Below, one piece after another: positions 35,287 to 48,392 of a DNA stretch of 64,000 nucleotides; position 1 is the first letter of the stretch, and the number at the start of each line of letters is the position of its first letter. Origin of the DNA: Protaetiibacter intestinalis (GTDB lineage Bacteria > Actinomycetota > Actinomycetes > Actinomycetales > Microbacteriaceae). Where the stretch lies: positions 2,170,001 through 2,234,000 of the forward strand of contig NZ_CP032630.1 of NCBI RefSeq assembly GCF_003627075.1. Reading direction: 5' to 3'. The notes beneath the pieces are model-generated. The model was not told the origin of the DNA. It saw only the letters and a program-made list of their open reading frames with translations, and ran no database searches. Made by a program: the position numbers and the translations under genes.

Positions 35287-35909
35287 GCGATGAGACGATC
35301 CCGGCAACCGCCGCCCCTCAGAAGAAGGAGGCGGGCCTCTGGGCGTACCTTCGGGTGTCCCTGAGCGTCACCGTGCTCATCGCACTGCTCGCACTCGCCG
35401 CCGCGGTCATCGTCGTGCCCGCCGCGACGGGGGCCACCCCGCTCACCGTGCTCACGAGTTCGATGGAGCCCACGCTCCCCCCGGGCACCCTCATCGTTAC
35501 GCGCCCCGTCGAGCCCTCCGACATCCGGATCGGCGACGTCGTCACCTACCAGTTGCACTCCGGCGAGGCGACGGTCGTCACCCACCGCGTCATCGCGGTG
35601 AGCAAGACCGCCGGTGGCGAGTACAGCTTCACCTTCCAGGGCGACAACAACTCGCAACCCGACCCCGATGAGATCCGCGAGGTGCAGATCCAGGGTCGGC
35701 TCTGGTACTCGGTGCCCTACATCGGTTGGGTGAACACTTGGATCAACGGCGAGGCTCGGGCGTATGTCGTTCCCGTGATCGCGGGCGGGCTTTTCGCCTT
35801 CGCGATCTGGATGCTCATCTCCGGGATGATCGACAAGGCCAAGAAGCGCAAGGCCGTCGCGGCGGGCGAGAAGGTCTCCGGGCGGCGGAGGGCCGGCACG
35901 CCGGTCTGA
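35283..35909 (+). CDS. ER-type signal peptidase I (SipW-like)
   Basis: A 208-residue membrane protease of the archaeal/ER subtype, which uses Ser-His rather than Ser-Lys. Transmembrane helix 22-48, then VLTSSMEPTLPPG (nucleophile Ser60), VVTHRVI (His101 in place of Lys) and FQGDNN (Asp121); a second helix lies near 163-185 and a basic tail follows. SipW processes TasA and its partners in Bacillus; here it is encoded amid four such substrates. GTG 35283 overlaps the previous stop by 4 bases. Confidence 0.9.
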   Translation: MSDETIPATAAPQKKEAGLWAYLRVSLSVTVLIALLALAAAVIVVPAATGATPLTVLTSSMEPTLPPGTLIVTRPVEPSDIRIGDVVTYQLHSGEATVVTHRVIAVSKTAGGEYSFTFQGDNNSQPDPDEIREVQIQGRLWYSVPYIGWVNTWINGEARAYVVPVIAGGLFAFAIWMLISGMIDKAKKRKAVAAGEKVSGRRRAGTPV

Positions 35910-35925
35910 CCTGCCTGCCCGTGTC

Positions 35926-36843
35926 ATGAGATCCCGATCCCCCCGGTCCGGACTCCGGTATCGCCTCGCGGCGCTGCTCGGAGCCGTCATCGCGCTCACC
36001 CTCATCGGCAACGTCTCCGCTCAGGCGTTCTGGTCGGCCACGACCACGGCCACCGGCACGGTGCGCGTCGCAGATCCCGCCGTGACGCTGATCGGCTACG
36101 CCGATCTCACGAAGAGCTACACGAGTGCGTCCCTCGGCCCCTACGTCGCGTCCCTCAGCATCCAGGCGACCGGATCCGGTCCGGTGACCCTGTCGATCTC
36201 GACGACCACGACCAACGCGGCGCTCGCCGGTCAGATCAGCCTCAGCCTGTGGGTGCGCAGCGGTGGCAGCTGCGGCACCTCGGGCAGCGGGGCGACCACC
36301 GGCACCCTCGCCGCCCCGCCCGCGCTCCCCACCGGTGCGACCAGCCTGGCAGCTCCGGGTTCGGTCGTCGTGTGCGCCGCGACGACCTTCACCGGGAGCT
36401 CCGCCACCTATGGCGGGCAGTCGACGACCGTCACCCTCAAGCTCACCGGAACCACGACAGGCAGTACGTGGACGGCGTCGGCGAGTGGAGCGTTCACGCA
36501 GGACGTCGGCGGCAGCATCGCCAACTGCGCTGAGGCGGATGGAAACTACAACGCCATCATCAGCTGGAGTAATCCGGCCGGTGTTCCGACGTCGACGCAG
36601 TACCGGGTGTCCGTCGTTCCGCTCGGCGGGGGAAGCGTCATCGAGGTGCAGGGGAGCCCGAGCTACTGGAGCACGATGCAGTACGTCGGCTCGTCCCTCT
36701 TCTCCACGGCCGGGTCATTCCGTGTCCAGGTGCGGATGTACACCGACTCGAGTCTGGCGGGGCCCGGCACGATCATCGCCACCCGCGACGTCACGGTCAC
36801 CCCCAACCAATGGCACAGCAGCATGCTGATCTTCTGCGCGTGA
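35926..36843 (+). CDS. SipW-dependent exported protein of unknown fold
   Basis: A 305-residue secreted protein. N-terminus RSRSPRSGLRYRLAALLG, hydrophobic core, then SAQAFWSATTTATGTVRVADPAV, a SipW-type signal like that of the upstream genes. The rest is Ser/Thr/Gly-rich and beta-prone, with four Cys (GGSCGTSG, VVCAATT, IANCAEADG, LIFCA at the end) able to form two disulfides. I recognise no domain. It ends the locus; it may be a tip or minor subunit (inference). Confidence 0.77.
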   Translation: MRSRSPRSGLRYRLAALLGAVIALTLIGNVSAQAFWSATTTATGTVRVADPAVTLIGYADLTKSYTSASLGPYVASLSIQATGSGPVTLSISTTTTNAALAGQISLSLWVRSGGSCGTSGSGATTGTLAAPPALPTGATSLAAPGSVVVCAATTFTGSSATYGGQSTTVTLKLTGTTTGSTWTASASGAFTQDVGGSIANCAEADGNYNAIISWSNPAGVPTSTQYRVSVVPLGGGSVIEVQGSPSYWSTMQYVGSSLFSTAGSFRVQVRMYTDSSLAGPGTIIATRDVTVTPNQWHSSMLIFCA

Positions 36844-36892
36844 ACGCGGCCGAGACGCCCGCGCGCGACATCCGGCCGTAACCCGGCGCCCC

Positions 36893-36905
36893 TAGGCTTG
36901 GCCGG
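36893..36905 (+). promoter_or_regulatory. Leaderless-type -10 element (TAGGCT) for glgP
   Basis: TAGGCT at 36893-36898 is followed after 7 bases by GTG 36906. glgP therefore has its own promoter and does not rely on the SipW locus upstream. Confidence 0.5.
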
Positions 36906-39461
36906 GTGAAGGCCATCCGACGGTTCACCGTCCGCACCGTGCTGCCCGAGGCGCTCGCCCCGCTCGAGGAGCTCGCCGCGAACCTGCGTTGGTCGTGGCA
37001 CCAGCCCACCCTGGAGCTCTTCCGCGACATCGCGCCCGAGCTGTGGGATGCGCTCGGCAAGGATCCGTACGGACTGCTCGGCGAGGTGGAACCGGCCCGG
37101 CTCGCGGAGCTCGCGGCCGACGAGGCGTACGTCGCCCGTGCGGAGGCGCAGCGCGACGAGCTGCGCGCCTACCTCTCCGAGCCGCGCTGGTATCAGGGCC
37201 TCGCCGACGCGCCCGCCACGATCGCCTACTTCTCGCCCGAGTTCGGCATCGCGGATGCGCTTCCCCAGTACTCGGGCGGCCTCGGCATCCTCGCGGGCGA
37301 CCACCTCAAGTCGGCCTCCGACCTCGGCGTGCCGATCGTCGGCGTCGGCCTGTTCTACCGTTCCGGCTACTTCCGTCAGGCCATCTCGCGCGACGGTTGG
37401 CAGCTCGAGAGCTACCCCGTGCTCGACCCCGACGGGCTGCCCATGAGCGTGCTGCGCGGGCCGGACGGCGCCGCGATGCAGGTCATCCTCGCCCTGCCCG
37501 ACGGCAAGGCCCTCACCGCACGCATCTGGCGCCTCGCGGTGGGCCGCGTCACCCTGCTGCTGCTCGACACCGACGTGCCCGAGAACTCGGAGGAGCTGCG
37601 CACCGTCACCGACCGCCTGTACGGCGGCGGAGGCGAGCACCGCCTGCTGCAGGAGCTGCTGCTCGGCATCGGCGGCGCCCGCGCGGTCGGCCTCTACACG
37701 CGCCTCGCCGGGCTGCCCGAGCCCGCCGTCTTCCACACCAACGAGGGCCACGCGGGCTTCCTCGGGCTCGAGCGCATCCGCGAGCTCGTCGCCGACGGGC
37801 TCTCGTTCGCCGAGGCACTCGAGGTGGTGCGCGCGGGCACCGTCTTCACGACCCACACGCCCGTCGCGGCCGGCATCGACCGCTTCGACGCCCCGCTCGT
37901 CGAACGCTACTTCTCCACGGACCTGCTGCCGGGCGTCGACGTGCAGGACGTGCTCGCGCTCGGCGCCGAGGACTACGCGGGCGGCACCCCCGACACCTTC
38001 AACATGGCGGTCATGGGGCTGCGGCTCGCCCAGCGCGCGAACGGCGTCTCGAAGCTGCACGGCGAGGTCAGCCGCCACATGTTCGGCGCGCTGTGGCCCG
38101 GCTTCGACCCCGGCGAGGTGCCCATCACCTCCATCACCAACGGCGTGCACCCCGCCACCTGGACCGACCCCCAGGTGCGCGCGCTCGCCGCATCCCGCCT
38201 CGGCACGAGCGACGCCACAGCGTGCGACTGGACCTCGGATGCCGTCACCGACGCCGAGCTGTGGGCGCTGCGCGGCAGCCTCCGCGCGCAGCTCGTGGCC
38301 GACGCACGCACCCGCATGACGAACGCGTGGGACGAGCAGAACCCCGGCGTGCCCGCGCCGCCGTGGTACCGCGAGCTGCTCTCGCCCGACGTGCTCACGA
38401 TCGGCTTCGCCCGCCGGGTGCCCACCTACAAGCGCCTCACCCTCATGCTGCAGGATCCGGACCGCCTCCGCGCCCTGCTCACCGACCCCGAGCGGCCCGT
38501 GCAGCTCGTCGTGGCCGGCAAGTCGCATCCGGCCGACGACGGGGGCAAGCGCCTCATCCAGCTGCTCGTCGAGTTCTCGCAGGAGCCGGATGTGCGCGAA
38601 CGCATCGTGTTCCTGCCCGACTACGACATCGGCATGGCGCAGAAGCTCTACCCCGGATGCGACGTGTGGCTCAACAACCCGCTGCGGCCGCTCGAGGCGT
38701 GCGGCACCTCCGGCATGAAGGCGGCGCTCAACGGCTCGCTCAACCTGTCGATCCTCGACGGCTGGTGGGCCGAGTTCCACGACGAGGGCAACGGCTGGGC
38801 GATCCCCTCCGCCGACTCGGCGGGGGACGCCGCGGAGCGCGACGCGCTCGAGGCGGCCGCCATGTACGACCTCATCGAGCACCAGATCGCCCCGCGCTTC
38901 TACGACCGCGGGGCCGACGGGGTGCCGGGCGCCTGGGTGGGCGACATCCGCCACACCCTCGCGACGCTGTCGCCCGCGCTGTCGGCCGACCGCATGGTGC
39001 GCGAGTACGTCGAGCGCCTCTACCTGCCGGCCGCCGCCGCCGAGCAGGCGATGACCTCCGCGGATGCCGGCGCGGCCCGCGAGCTCGCCGCATGGACCGC
39101 GAAGGTGCGCGCCGCGTGGCCCGAGGTGCATGTGGCGCACGTCGAGTCGGGCGGGGTCGACGCCTCGCCGCACGTGGGGGAGGAGCTGCACGTGCGCGCC
39201 TTCGTCGAGCTCGGCGACCTCGCGCCGACGGATGTCGCGGTCGAGCTCGTGCACGGGCGGCCCCGCTCCGGCGAGGAGCTCGCCGACCCGCAGGTGCTGC
39301 CGCTCGAGCTCGAGAGCTACGACCTCGGCAAGCCCGCCGTCTACACCGGGTCGGTGCGCTTCGCGCGGGCCGGCGGTTTCGGCTACACGGTGCGCATCGT
39401 GCCGCGGAACCCGCTGCTCGCCTCCGACGCCGAGCTCGGCCTCGTCGCCCTCGCCGGATAG
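36906..39461 (+). CDS. glgP: Alpha-glucan phosphorylase
   Basis: An 851-residue GT35 phosphorylase that releases glucose 1-phosphate from alpha-1,4-glucan. The actinobacterial type: N-terminal region KAIRRFTVRTVLPEALAPLEELAANLRWSW, substrate region AYFSPEFGIADALPQYSGGLG, FHTNEGHAGFLGLER, and the cofactor motif CGTSGMKAALNGSLNLSILDGWW whose Lys binds pyridoxal phosphate. The last ~100 residues form a beta domain. Together with GlgX it breaks down the glucan made by GlgE and GlgB. GTG 36906 is supported by the -10 box. Confidence 0.96.
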   Translation: MKAIRRFTVRTVLPEALAPLEELAANLRWSWHQPTLELFRDIAPELWDALGKDPYGLLGEVEPARLAELAADEAYVARAEAQRDELRAYLSEPRWYQGLADAPATIAYFSPEFGIADALPQYSGGLGILAGDHLKSASDLGVPIVGVGLFYRSGYFRQAISRDGWQLESYPVLDPDGLPMSVLRGPDGAAMQVILALPDGKALTARIWRLAVGRVTLLLLDTDVPENSEELRTVTDRLYGGGGEHRLLQELLLGIGGARAVGLYTRLAGLPEPAVFHTNEGHAGFLGLERIRELVADGLSFAEALEVVRAGTVFTTHTPVAAGIDRFDAPLVERYFSTDLLPGVDVQDVLALGAEDYAGGTPDTFNMAVMGLRLAQRANGVSKLHGEVSRHMFGALWPGFDPGEVPITSITNGVHPATWTDPQVRALAASRLGTSDATACDWTSDAVTDAELWALRGSLRAQLVADARTRMTNAWDEQNPGVPAPPWYRELLSPDVLTIGFARRVPTYKRLTLMLQDPDRLRALLTDPERPVQLVVAGKSHPADDGGKRLIQLLVEFSQEPDVRERIVFLPDYDIGMAQKLYPGCDVWLNNPLRPLEACGTSGMKAALNGSLNLSILDGWWAEFHDEGNGWAIPSADSAGDAAERDALEAAAMYDLIEHQIAPRFYDRGADGVPGAWVGDIRHTLATLSPALSADRMVREYVERLYLPAAAAEQAMTSADAGAARELAAWTAKVRAAWPEVHVAHVESGGVDASPHVGEELHVRAFVELGDLAPTDVAVELVHGRPRSGEELADPQVLPLELESYDLGKPAVYTGSVRFARAGGFGYTVRIVPRNPLLASDAELGLVALAG

Positions 39462-39494
39462 CGCCCTCGCCGGATAGCGCCCGGTCGGATAGCG
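39448..39494. repeat. Three 15-16-bp tandem copies that include the glgP stop codon
   Basis: CCCTCGCCGGATAGCG (39448-39463) is repeated exactly at 39464-39479 and with changes (CCCGGTCGGATAGCG) at 39480-39494. The first copy carries the glgP TAG stop, and each later copy has the same GGATAG. It is a small local duplication of the gene end. Confidence 0.85.
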
Positions 39495-39543
39495 CCCGAC
39501 ACAGGGTCGGGCCGCCGCGCGATCCGAACGCACGACGGCCCGA
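39494..39543 (+). terminator. Nested hairpins after glgP
   Basis: GCCCGAC (39494-39500) pairs with GTCGGGC (39506-39512), and the larger GTCGGGCCGCCG (39506-39517) can pair with CGACGGCCCGAC ending about 39543 with one mismatch. The two forms compete. It lies between the convergent glgP and GH53 genes and probably terminates both. Confidence 0.6.
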
Positions 39544-39561
39544 CGTGGGGTCAGGCGCCGA

Positions 39562-40701
39562 TCACGGCGTCCAGACGATGTTGGGGTTCACGTGGCCCGT
39601 CCAGTCGAAGACGGCCATGTTGTCCCACTGGTTGCCGGTGCCCCAGATGTTGGCCGGGTCCCAGCCGTTGCCCGAGGTCGCGACCCACGTCGGCTCCCAG
39701 TAGAAGACACCGATGGCGCCCGCGTTGCGCGCCGTGTTCTGGATCCAGGTGAACTCGGTCGCCTGGCCGGTCCAGCTCGCGGCGTTGCCGTCGCAGGTGG
39801 CGCTCGTCGAGTTGGCCTCGCCGTCGGCGTTCGCCGTGGTGAACGGGTACGCGGTCTCGGCGATGACGACGGGCTTCCCGTAGCGCGACTTGGCGTCGAC
39901 GATCACGTTGTACAGGTTCGCGAGCGTGCCGTGCCACATGCAGTAGTACGAGAGGCCCGTGATGTCCCACGAGACGCCCTTGGCCTTGATGCCGTCGTAG
40001 AACCAGCGCATGTTGGCGTCGCTGTCGGCGTCGGCGGTGTGGATGATCACCTGCGTGCCGCTGCTGCACGCCTTCGTCGCGTTGTAGCCCGACTTCAGCA
40101 GCAGCGAGAGGTTCGTGAAGTCGTTGTTCACGACCTTGCCCTCGTTCCACAGCATCCCGACGTTGATCTCGTTGCCGATCTGCACGCTGTCGGGCGTCGT
40201 GCCCTGGTTCTTGAGCGCGGTGCACACGTCGTAGGTGAAGTTGTAGACGTCGGTCTGCAGCTGGCCGATGTTGTGCGAGGCCCAGGCGGCCGGCTTGTAC
40301 TGCTTGCCGGGATCGGCCCAGGTGTCGCTGTAGTGGAAGTCGATCATCACCTTGAGGCCGAGCGCCTTCGCGGATGCCGCCTGCTGCAGCACCCGGGCCT
40401 TGTTGTTGTAGCCGCTCGCCGGGTTGTTCCAGACCCGCAGGCGCACGTAGTTGACGCCCTTGTTCTTGAGGATCTGCAGCGGGTTCTGCGCGACGCCTGC
40501 GGCGTTGTAGTAGGTCACCCCGAGGTCGAGGCTGCGCTGCAGCGACGAGACGTCCGCTCCGAGCATCGTGAGGGTGCCCGCCGCCGTCGCGCTCTCGGGC
40601 TCGGCGATGCCTCCGACGGTCAGGGTGGATGCCGCGACGAGCGCCGCGGCGAGGGTGAGGCCGCGACGCCGGCGGCGTCGGGCGGGGGAGGTGGTGCGCA
40701 T
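39562..40701 (-). CDS. Secreted GH53 arabinogalactan endo-beta-1,4-galactanase
   Basis: A 379-residue secreted glycoside hydrolase. A Tat-like or Sec signal (residues 1-41: RRRRRRGLTLAAALVAASTLTV, ending SATAAG) precedes the GH53 barrel: GADVSSLQRSLDLGVTYYN, NYVRLRVWNNP, MIDFHYSDTWADPGKQ, VQIGNEINVGMLWNEG (acid/base Glu) and PVVIAETAYP (nucleophile Glu). It cuts beta-1,4-galactan side chains of plant pectin, so the organism probably lives on plant matter. A palindromic operator lies 40 bases upstream. It stands alone, without galactan transport genes in the window. Confidence 0.92.
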   Translation of the reverse strand: MRTTSPARRRRRRGLTLAAALVAASTLTVGGIAEPESATAAGTLTMLGADVSSLQRSLDLGVTYYNAAGVAQNPLQILKNKGVNYVRLRVWNNPASGYNNKARVLQQAASAKALGLKVMIDFHYSDTWADPGKQYKPAAWASHNIGQLQTDVYNFTYDVCTALKNQGTTPDSVQIGNEINVGMLWNEGKVVNNDFTNLSLLLKSGYNATKACSSGTQVIIHTADADSDANMRWFYDGIKAKGVSWDITGLSYYCMWHGTLANLYNVIVDAKSRYGKPVVIAETAYPFTTANADGEANSTSATCDGNAASWTGQATEFTWIQNTARNAGAIGVFYWEPTWVATSGNGWDPANIWGTGNQWDNMAVFDWTGHVNPNIVWTP

Positions 40702-40740
40702 ATCTCTCTTCTCCTCGTTGAGAAAGTGGCGATACTGGGA

Positions 40741-40766
40741 CCGGTCACAGACTGTGACCGGTTACA
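40741..40766 (-). promoter_or_regulatory. LacI-type operator upstream of the GH53 galactanase
   Basis: CCGGTCACAG-A-CTGTGACCGG (40741-40761) is a perfect 10-bp inverted repeat about a central A. TGTGACCGGTTACA (40753-40766) overlaps it with the ACCGGT core usual for LacI-family sites. Position between -35 region and the start fits repression relieved by a galactan sugar (inference). Confidence 0.65.
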
Positions 40767-40797
40767 GTCAGGCACGACCGTGCCGCGCTGTCAAGCG

Positions 40798-41268
40798 TCA
40801 GCGTGCGATATCGGCCACCACGGCATCCGTGGCGCGGATGAGATCGGCGGGCGCGAGCCCCAGGTCGAAGCCGCGGCGACCGCCCGAGACGTAGACCACA
40901 TCCCACAGCTCGGCGGTCTCGTCGAGCACCGTCTCGTGTCGCAGCTTCTGGCCGATCGGGCTGATGCCGCCCACCACGTAGCCGGTGCGCTTCTCCGCGA
41001 GCGCGGGGTCGGCCATCGCCGCCCTCTTGCCGCCGACCGCCGCCGCGAGCGCCTTCAGGTCGAGCTTGCCCGTCACCGGCACGATCCCGACCACCAAGCG
41101 CCCGTCGACGTCGGCGAGCAGCGTCTTGAACACCTGATCGGGGTCGAGCCCGAGGGCGGTGGCCGCCTCCATGCCGAAGTCGCGGTTCGCGGGGTCGTGC
41201 GCGTAGGCGTGCTCGCTGAAGGGGATGCCGGCCGCCGAGAGCGCGGCCGTCGCGGGCGTTCCGGCCAT
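40798..41268 (-). CDS. YbaK/EbsC family Cys-tRNA deacylase-like protein
   Basis: A 156-residue protein of the YbaK family, which removes Cys wrongly attached to tRNA-Pro. Visible: KTLLADVDGRLVVGIVPVTGKLDLKALAAAVGGKRA, including the catalytic Lys region, then GYVVGGISPIGQKLRHETVLDE. ATG 41268 starts MAGTPATAALSAAGIPF, the usual beginning; the frame further upstream is glgX. It begins 5 bases after the glgX stop and is probably co-transcribed with it. Confidence 0.88.
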   Translation of the reverse strand: MAGTPATAALSAAGIPFSEHAYAHDPANRDFGMEAATALGLDPDQVFKTLLADVDGRLVVGIVPVTGKLDLKALAAAVGGKRAAMADPALAEKRTGYVVGGISPIGQKLRHETVLDETAELWDVVYVSGGRRGFDLGLAPADLIRATDAVVADIAR

Positions 41269-41273
41269 CCGGC

Positions 41274-43316
41274 TCAGTCCGCCCGGAACAGCAGCATCGA
41301 GGTGGGCGCCATCGCGAGCTCCTCGCCCGGGTGGTGCACGCCCTCGATGCCGGTGATGTCGTCGTGCCCCGAGTCCCACAGCAGCGTGTACCGCTCGACG
41401 CCCTCGTGCGCCGGCAGGGTGACCGTGACATCCGTCTCGAGCCCGTGCACGACGAGCAGGATGCGGTTGAACTCCTCGAACTCGGGCGTCGACGCGGCGA
41501 GGTACTGCAGGGTGCGCTCCTCGGGGGAGTCCCAGTCCTCGAGGCTCATCGCCTGGCCCTCCTTGTTGTACCAGTCCATCTGGCTCGCCGAGGGGGTCGT
41601 CTCACCCCAGCGCCCGAAGCGCACGGGGCGCAGCGCCGGGTTCTCGCGGCGCAGTCGGATGAGCGTCTGCACGACCTCGAAGAGGTCCTGCTGCCACTCG
41701 TTGCGGTCCCAGCTGAGCCAGGTGAGCTCCGAGTCGTGGCAGTACGCGTTGTTGTTGCCGCGCTGGGTGCGGCCGAACTCGTCGCCCGCGGTGAGCATCG
41801 GGATGCCGGCGCTCAGCAGCAGGGTGCCGAGCAGGTTGCGCACGGCCTTGCGCCGGGTGGCCTGGATCGTCTCGTCGCTCGTCGGGCCCTCGACGCCGTG
41901 GTTGTAGGACTTGTTGTCGCTCGTGCCGTCGCGGTTGTTCTCGCCGTTGCCGAGGTTGTGCTTCTTGTCGTAGGCCACCAGATCGGCCGCCGTGAAACCG
42001 TCGTGGGCGGTGATGAAGTTGATGCTCGCGAGCGGCCCGCGCTCGAGCGAGAACACGTGGTTCGAGCCGGCGAGCCGCCGTGCGAGCGAGCCGATGCCCT
42101 CGCTCGCCGAGCCGGTCTCGCGCGCCCGCGCGATGTCCCGCAGCCAGAAGTTGCGCATCCGGTCGCGGTAGCCGTCGTTCCACTCCGACCAGCCGCGCGG
42201 GAAGTTGCCCACCTGCCAGCCGCCCATGCCGACATCCCACGGCTCGGCGATCATCTTGACGCCCTGCAGCGCCGGGTCCTCGAGGATGGCGTGCAGCAGC
42301 GGATGGTCGGTCGAGAACTCCGCACCCGCGCCGCGGCCGAGGGTGGCGGCGAGGTCGAAGCGGAAGCCGTCGATCTGCACCTCGTTCGCCCAGTAGCGCA
42401 GCGAGTCGAGCACGAGCCGCTGGGTGACCTCGAGCTCGTAGTCGAGCGTGTTGCCGCAGCCGGTGGTGTCGATGTAGCTGCCGTCGGCCTGCTGGCGGTA
42501 GTAGCTCGCGTTGTCGATGCCGCGGAACGAGCTCGTGGGGCCGCCGCGGCCCTCCTCGGCGGTGTGGTTGTAGACGACGTCGAGGATCACCTCGAGCCCC
42601 GCCTCGTGCAGCAGCTTGACCATGCCCTTGAACTCGCGCAGCACCGCGCCGGTGCCGCCGAACTGGGCGTCGCGCGTCGCGTAGGCGCCGTGCGGGGTGA
42701 AGAAGTTGAGGGTGTTGTAGCCCCAGTAGTTGACGAGGCCCATCTTCGCGAGCCGCTGCTCGGAGACGAACTGGTGCACCGGCAGCAGCTCGACCGCCGT
42801 GACGCCGAGCTCCTTCAGGTACTCGATGGTCGACGGGTGCGCGAGACCGGCGTAGGTGCCCCGCAGCTCCTCCGGCAGCGCCGGGTTGAGCTTCGTGAGG
42901 CCCTTCGCGTGGGCCTCGTAGATGACGGTGTGATCGAGCGGGGTGTTCGGCTTGCCGACGCCGCCCCAGTCGAAGGCGTCGTCCTGCACGTAGCCGCGCC
43001 AGGCGCCGTCGCGGGTGCGGGCGAGGCCGCGCGCGTACGGGTCGAGCAGGTACCGATCGGGGTCGAAGTCGTGGGTGGGGCCGTCCGGTCCGTCGACGCT
43101 CAGCGCGTACCAGGTGCCCGCCGCGAGGGATCGCGTGGTCGCGTGCCAGACGTCGCCGTCGCGGGTGAGCGGCACGCGCTTCGCGACCCAGGAGAGGTCG
43201 TCGGCGTCGAAGATGCACAGCTCGATCGAGGTGGCGTTCGCGCTCCACACCCGGATCTCGCCGCCGCGCGAGGTGAGGTGCACGCCGAGGCTGCGAAAGG
43301 GATCGGCGGGCGACAT
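41274..43316 (-). CDS. glgX: Glycogen debranching enzyme (isoamylase type)
   Basis: A 680-residue GH13_11 enzyme that removes alpha-1,6 branches from phosphorylase-limit glucan. Order: N-terminal CBM48-like domain to about residue 140, HTVIYEAHAKGLTKLNP, VVYNHTAEEG, QIDGFRFDLAATLGRG (Asp nucleophile), KMIAEPWDVG (acid/base Glu), NFITAHDGFTAADLVAY, and a C-terminal beta domain. Start ATG 43316 (MSPADPF) is chosen; the extra upstream residues overlap the promoter of the next, divergent gene. It completes the alpha-glucan cluster, with glgP on the other strand upstream. Confidence 0.96.
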   Translation of the reverse strand: MSPADPFRSLGVHLTSRGGEIRVWSANATSIELCIFDADDLSWVAKRVPLTRDGDVWHATTRSLAAGTWYALSVDGPDGPTHDFDPDRYLLDPYARGLARTRDGAWRGYVQDDAFDWGGVGKPNTPLDHTVIYEAHAKGLTKLNPALPEELRGTYAGLAHPSTIEYLKELGVTAVELLPVHQFVSEQRLAKMGLVNYWGYNTLNFFTPHGAYATRDAQFGGTGAVLREFKGMVKLLHEAGLEVILDVVYNHTAEEGRGGPTSSFRGIDNASYYRQQADGSYIDTTGCGNTLDYELEVTQRLVLDSLRYWANEVQIDGFRFDLAATLGRGAGAEFSTDHPLLHAILEDPALQGVKMIAEPWDVGMGGWQVGNFPRGWSEWNDGYRDRMRNFWLRDIARARETGSASEGIGSLARRLAGSNHVFSLERGPLASINFITAHDGFTAADLVAYDKKHNLGNGENNRDGTSDNKSYNHGVEGPTSDETIQATRRKAVRNLLGTLLLSAGIPMLTAGDEFGRTQRGNNNAYCHDSELTWLSWDRNEWQQDLFEVVQTLIRLRRENPALRPVRFGRWGETTPSASQMDWYNKEGQAMSLEDWDSPEERTLQYLAASTPEFEEFNRILLVVHGLETDVTVTLPAHEGVERYTLLWDSGHDDITGIEGVHHPGEELAMAPTSMLLFRAD

Positions 43317-43374
43317 GACGTCTAGGTTAGGACGTGCGCGTGACGGACTTGTAAACGCGAACAGCAGGAGCCTC

Positions 43375-48244
<4,870 letters not shown>

Positions 48245-48314
48245 GCGGCCACGGGGCGCCGGGCGGACTGTTACGGGTCGATTTCCGCCCGGCCGGTGGG
48301 GCGTATTCCGGCGG

Positions 48315-48320
48315 TAGAAT
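48315..48320 (+). promoter_or_regulatory. -10 element (TAGAAT) upstream of the DUF1023 gene
   Basis: TAGAAT is followed by a GGGAAGG ribosome binding site at 48346-48352. That site is 7 bases before an in-frame CTG at 48360, not before the annotated ATG. Confidence 0.5.
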
Positions 48321-48392
48321 GACCCGTCCGCTGCTGAGAGTCACTGGGAAGGCAATCAGCTGTTCGAGGTCACCGCGCTTCTCGCCACCCCG

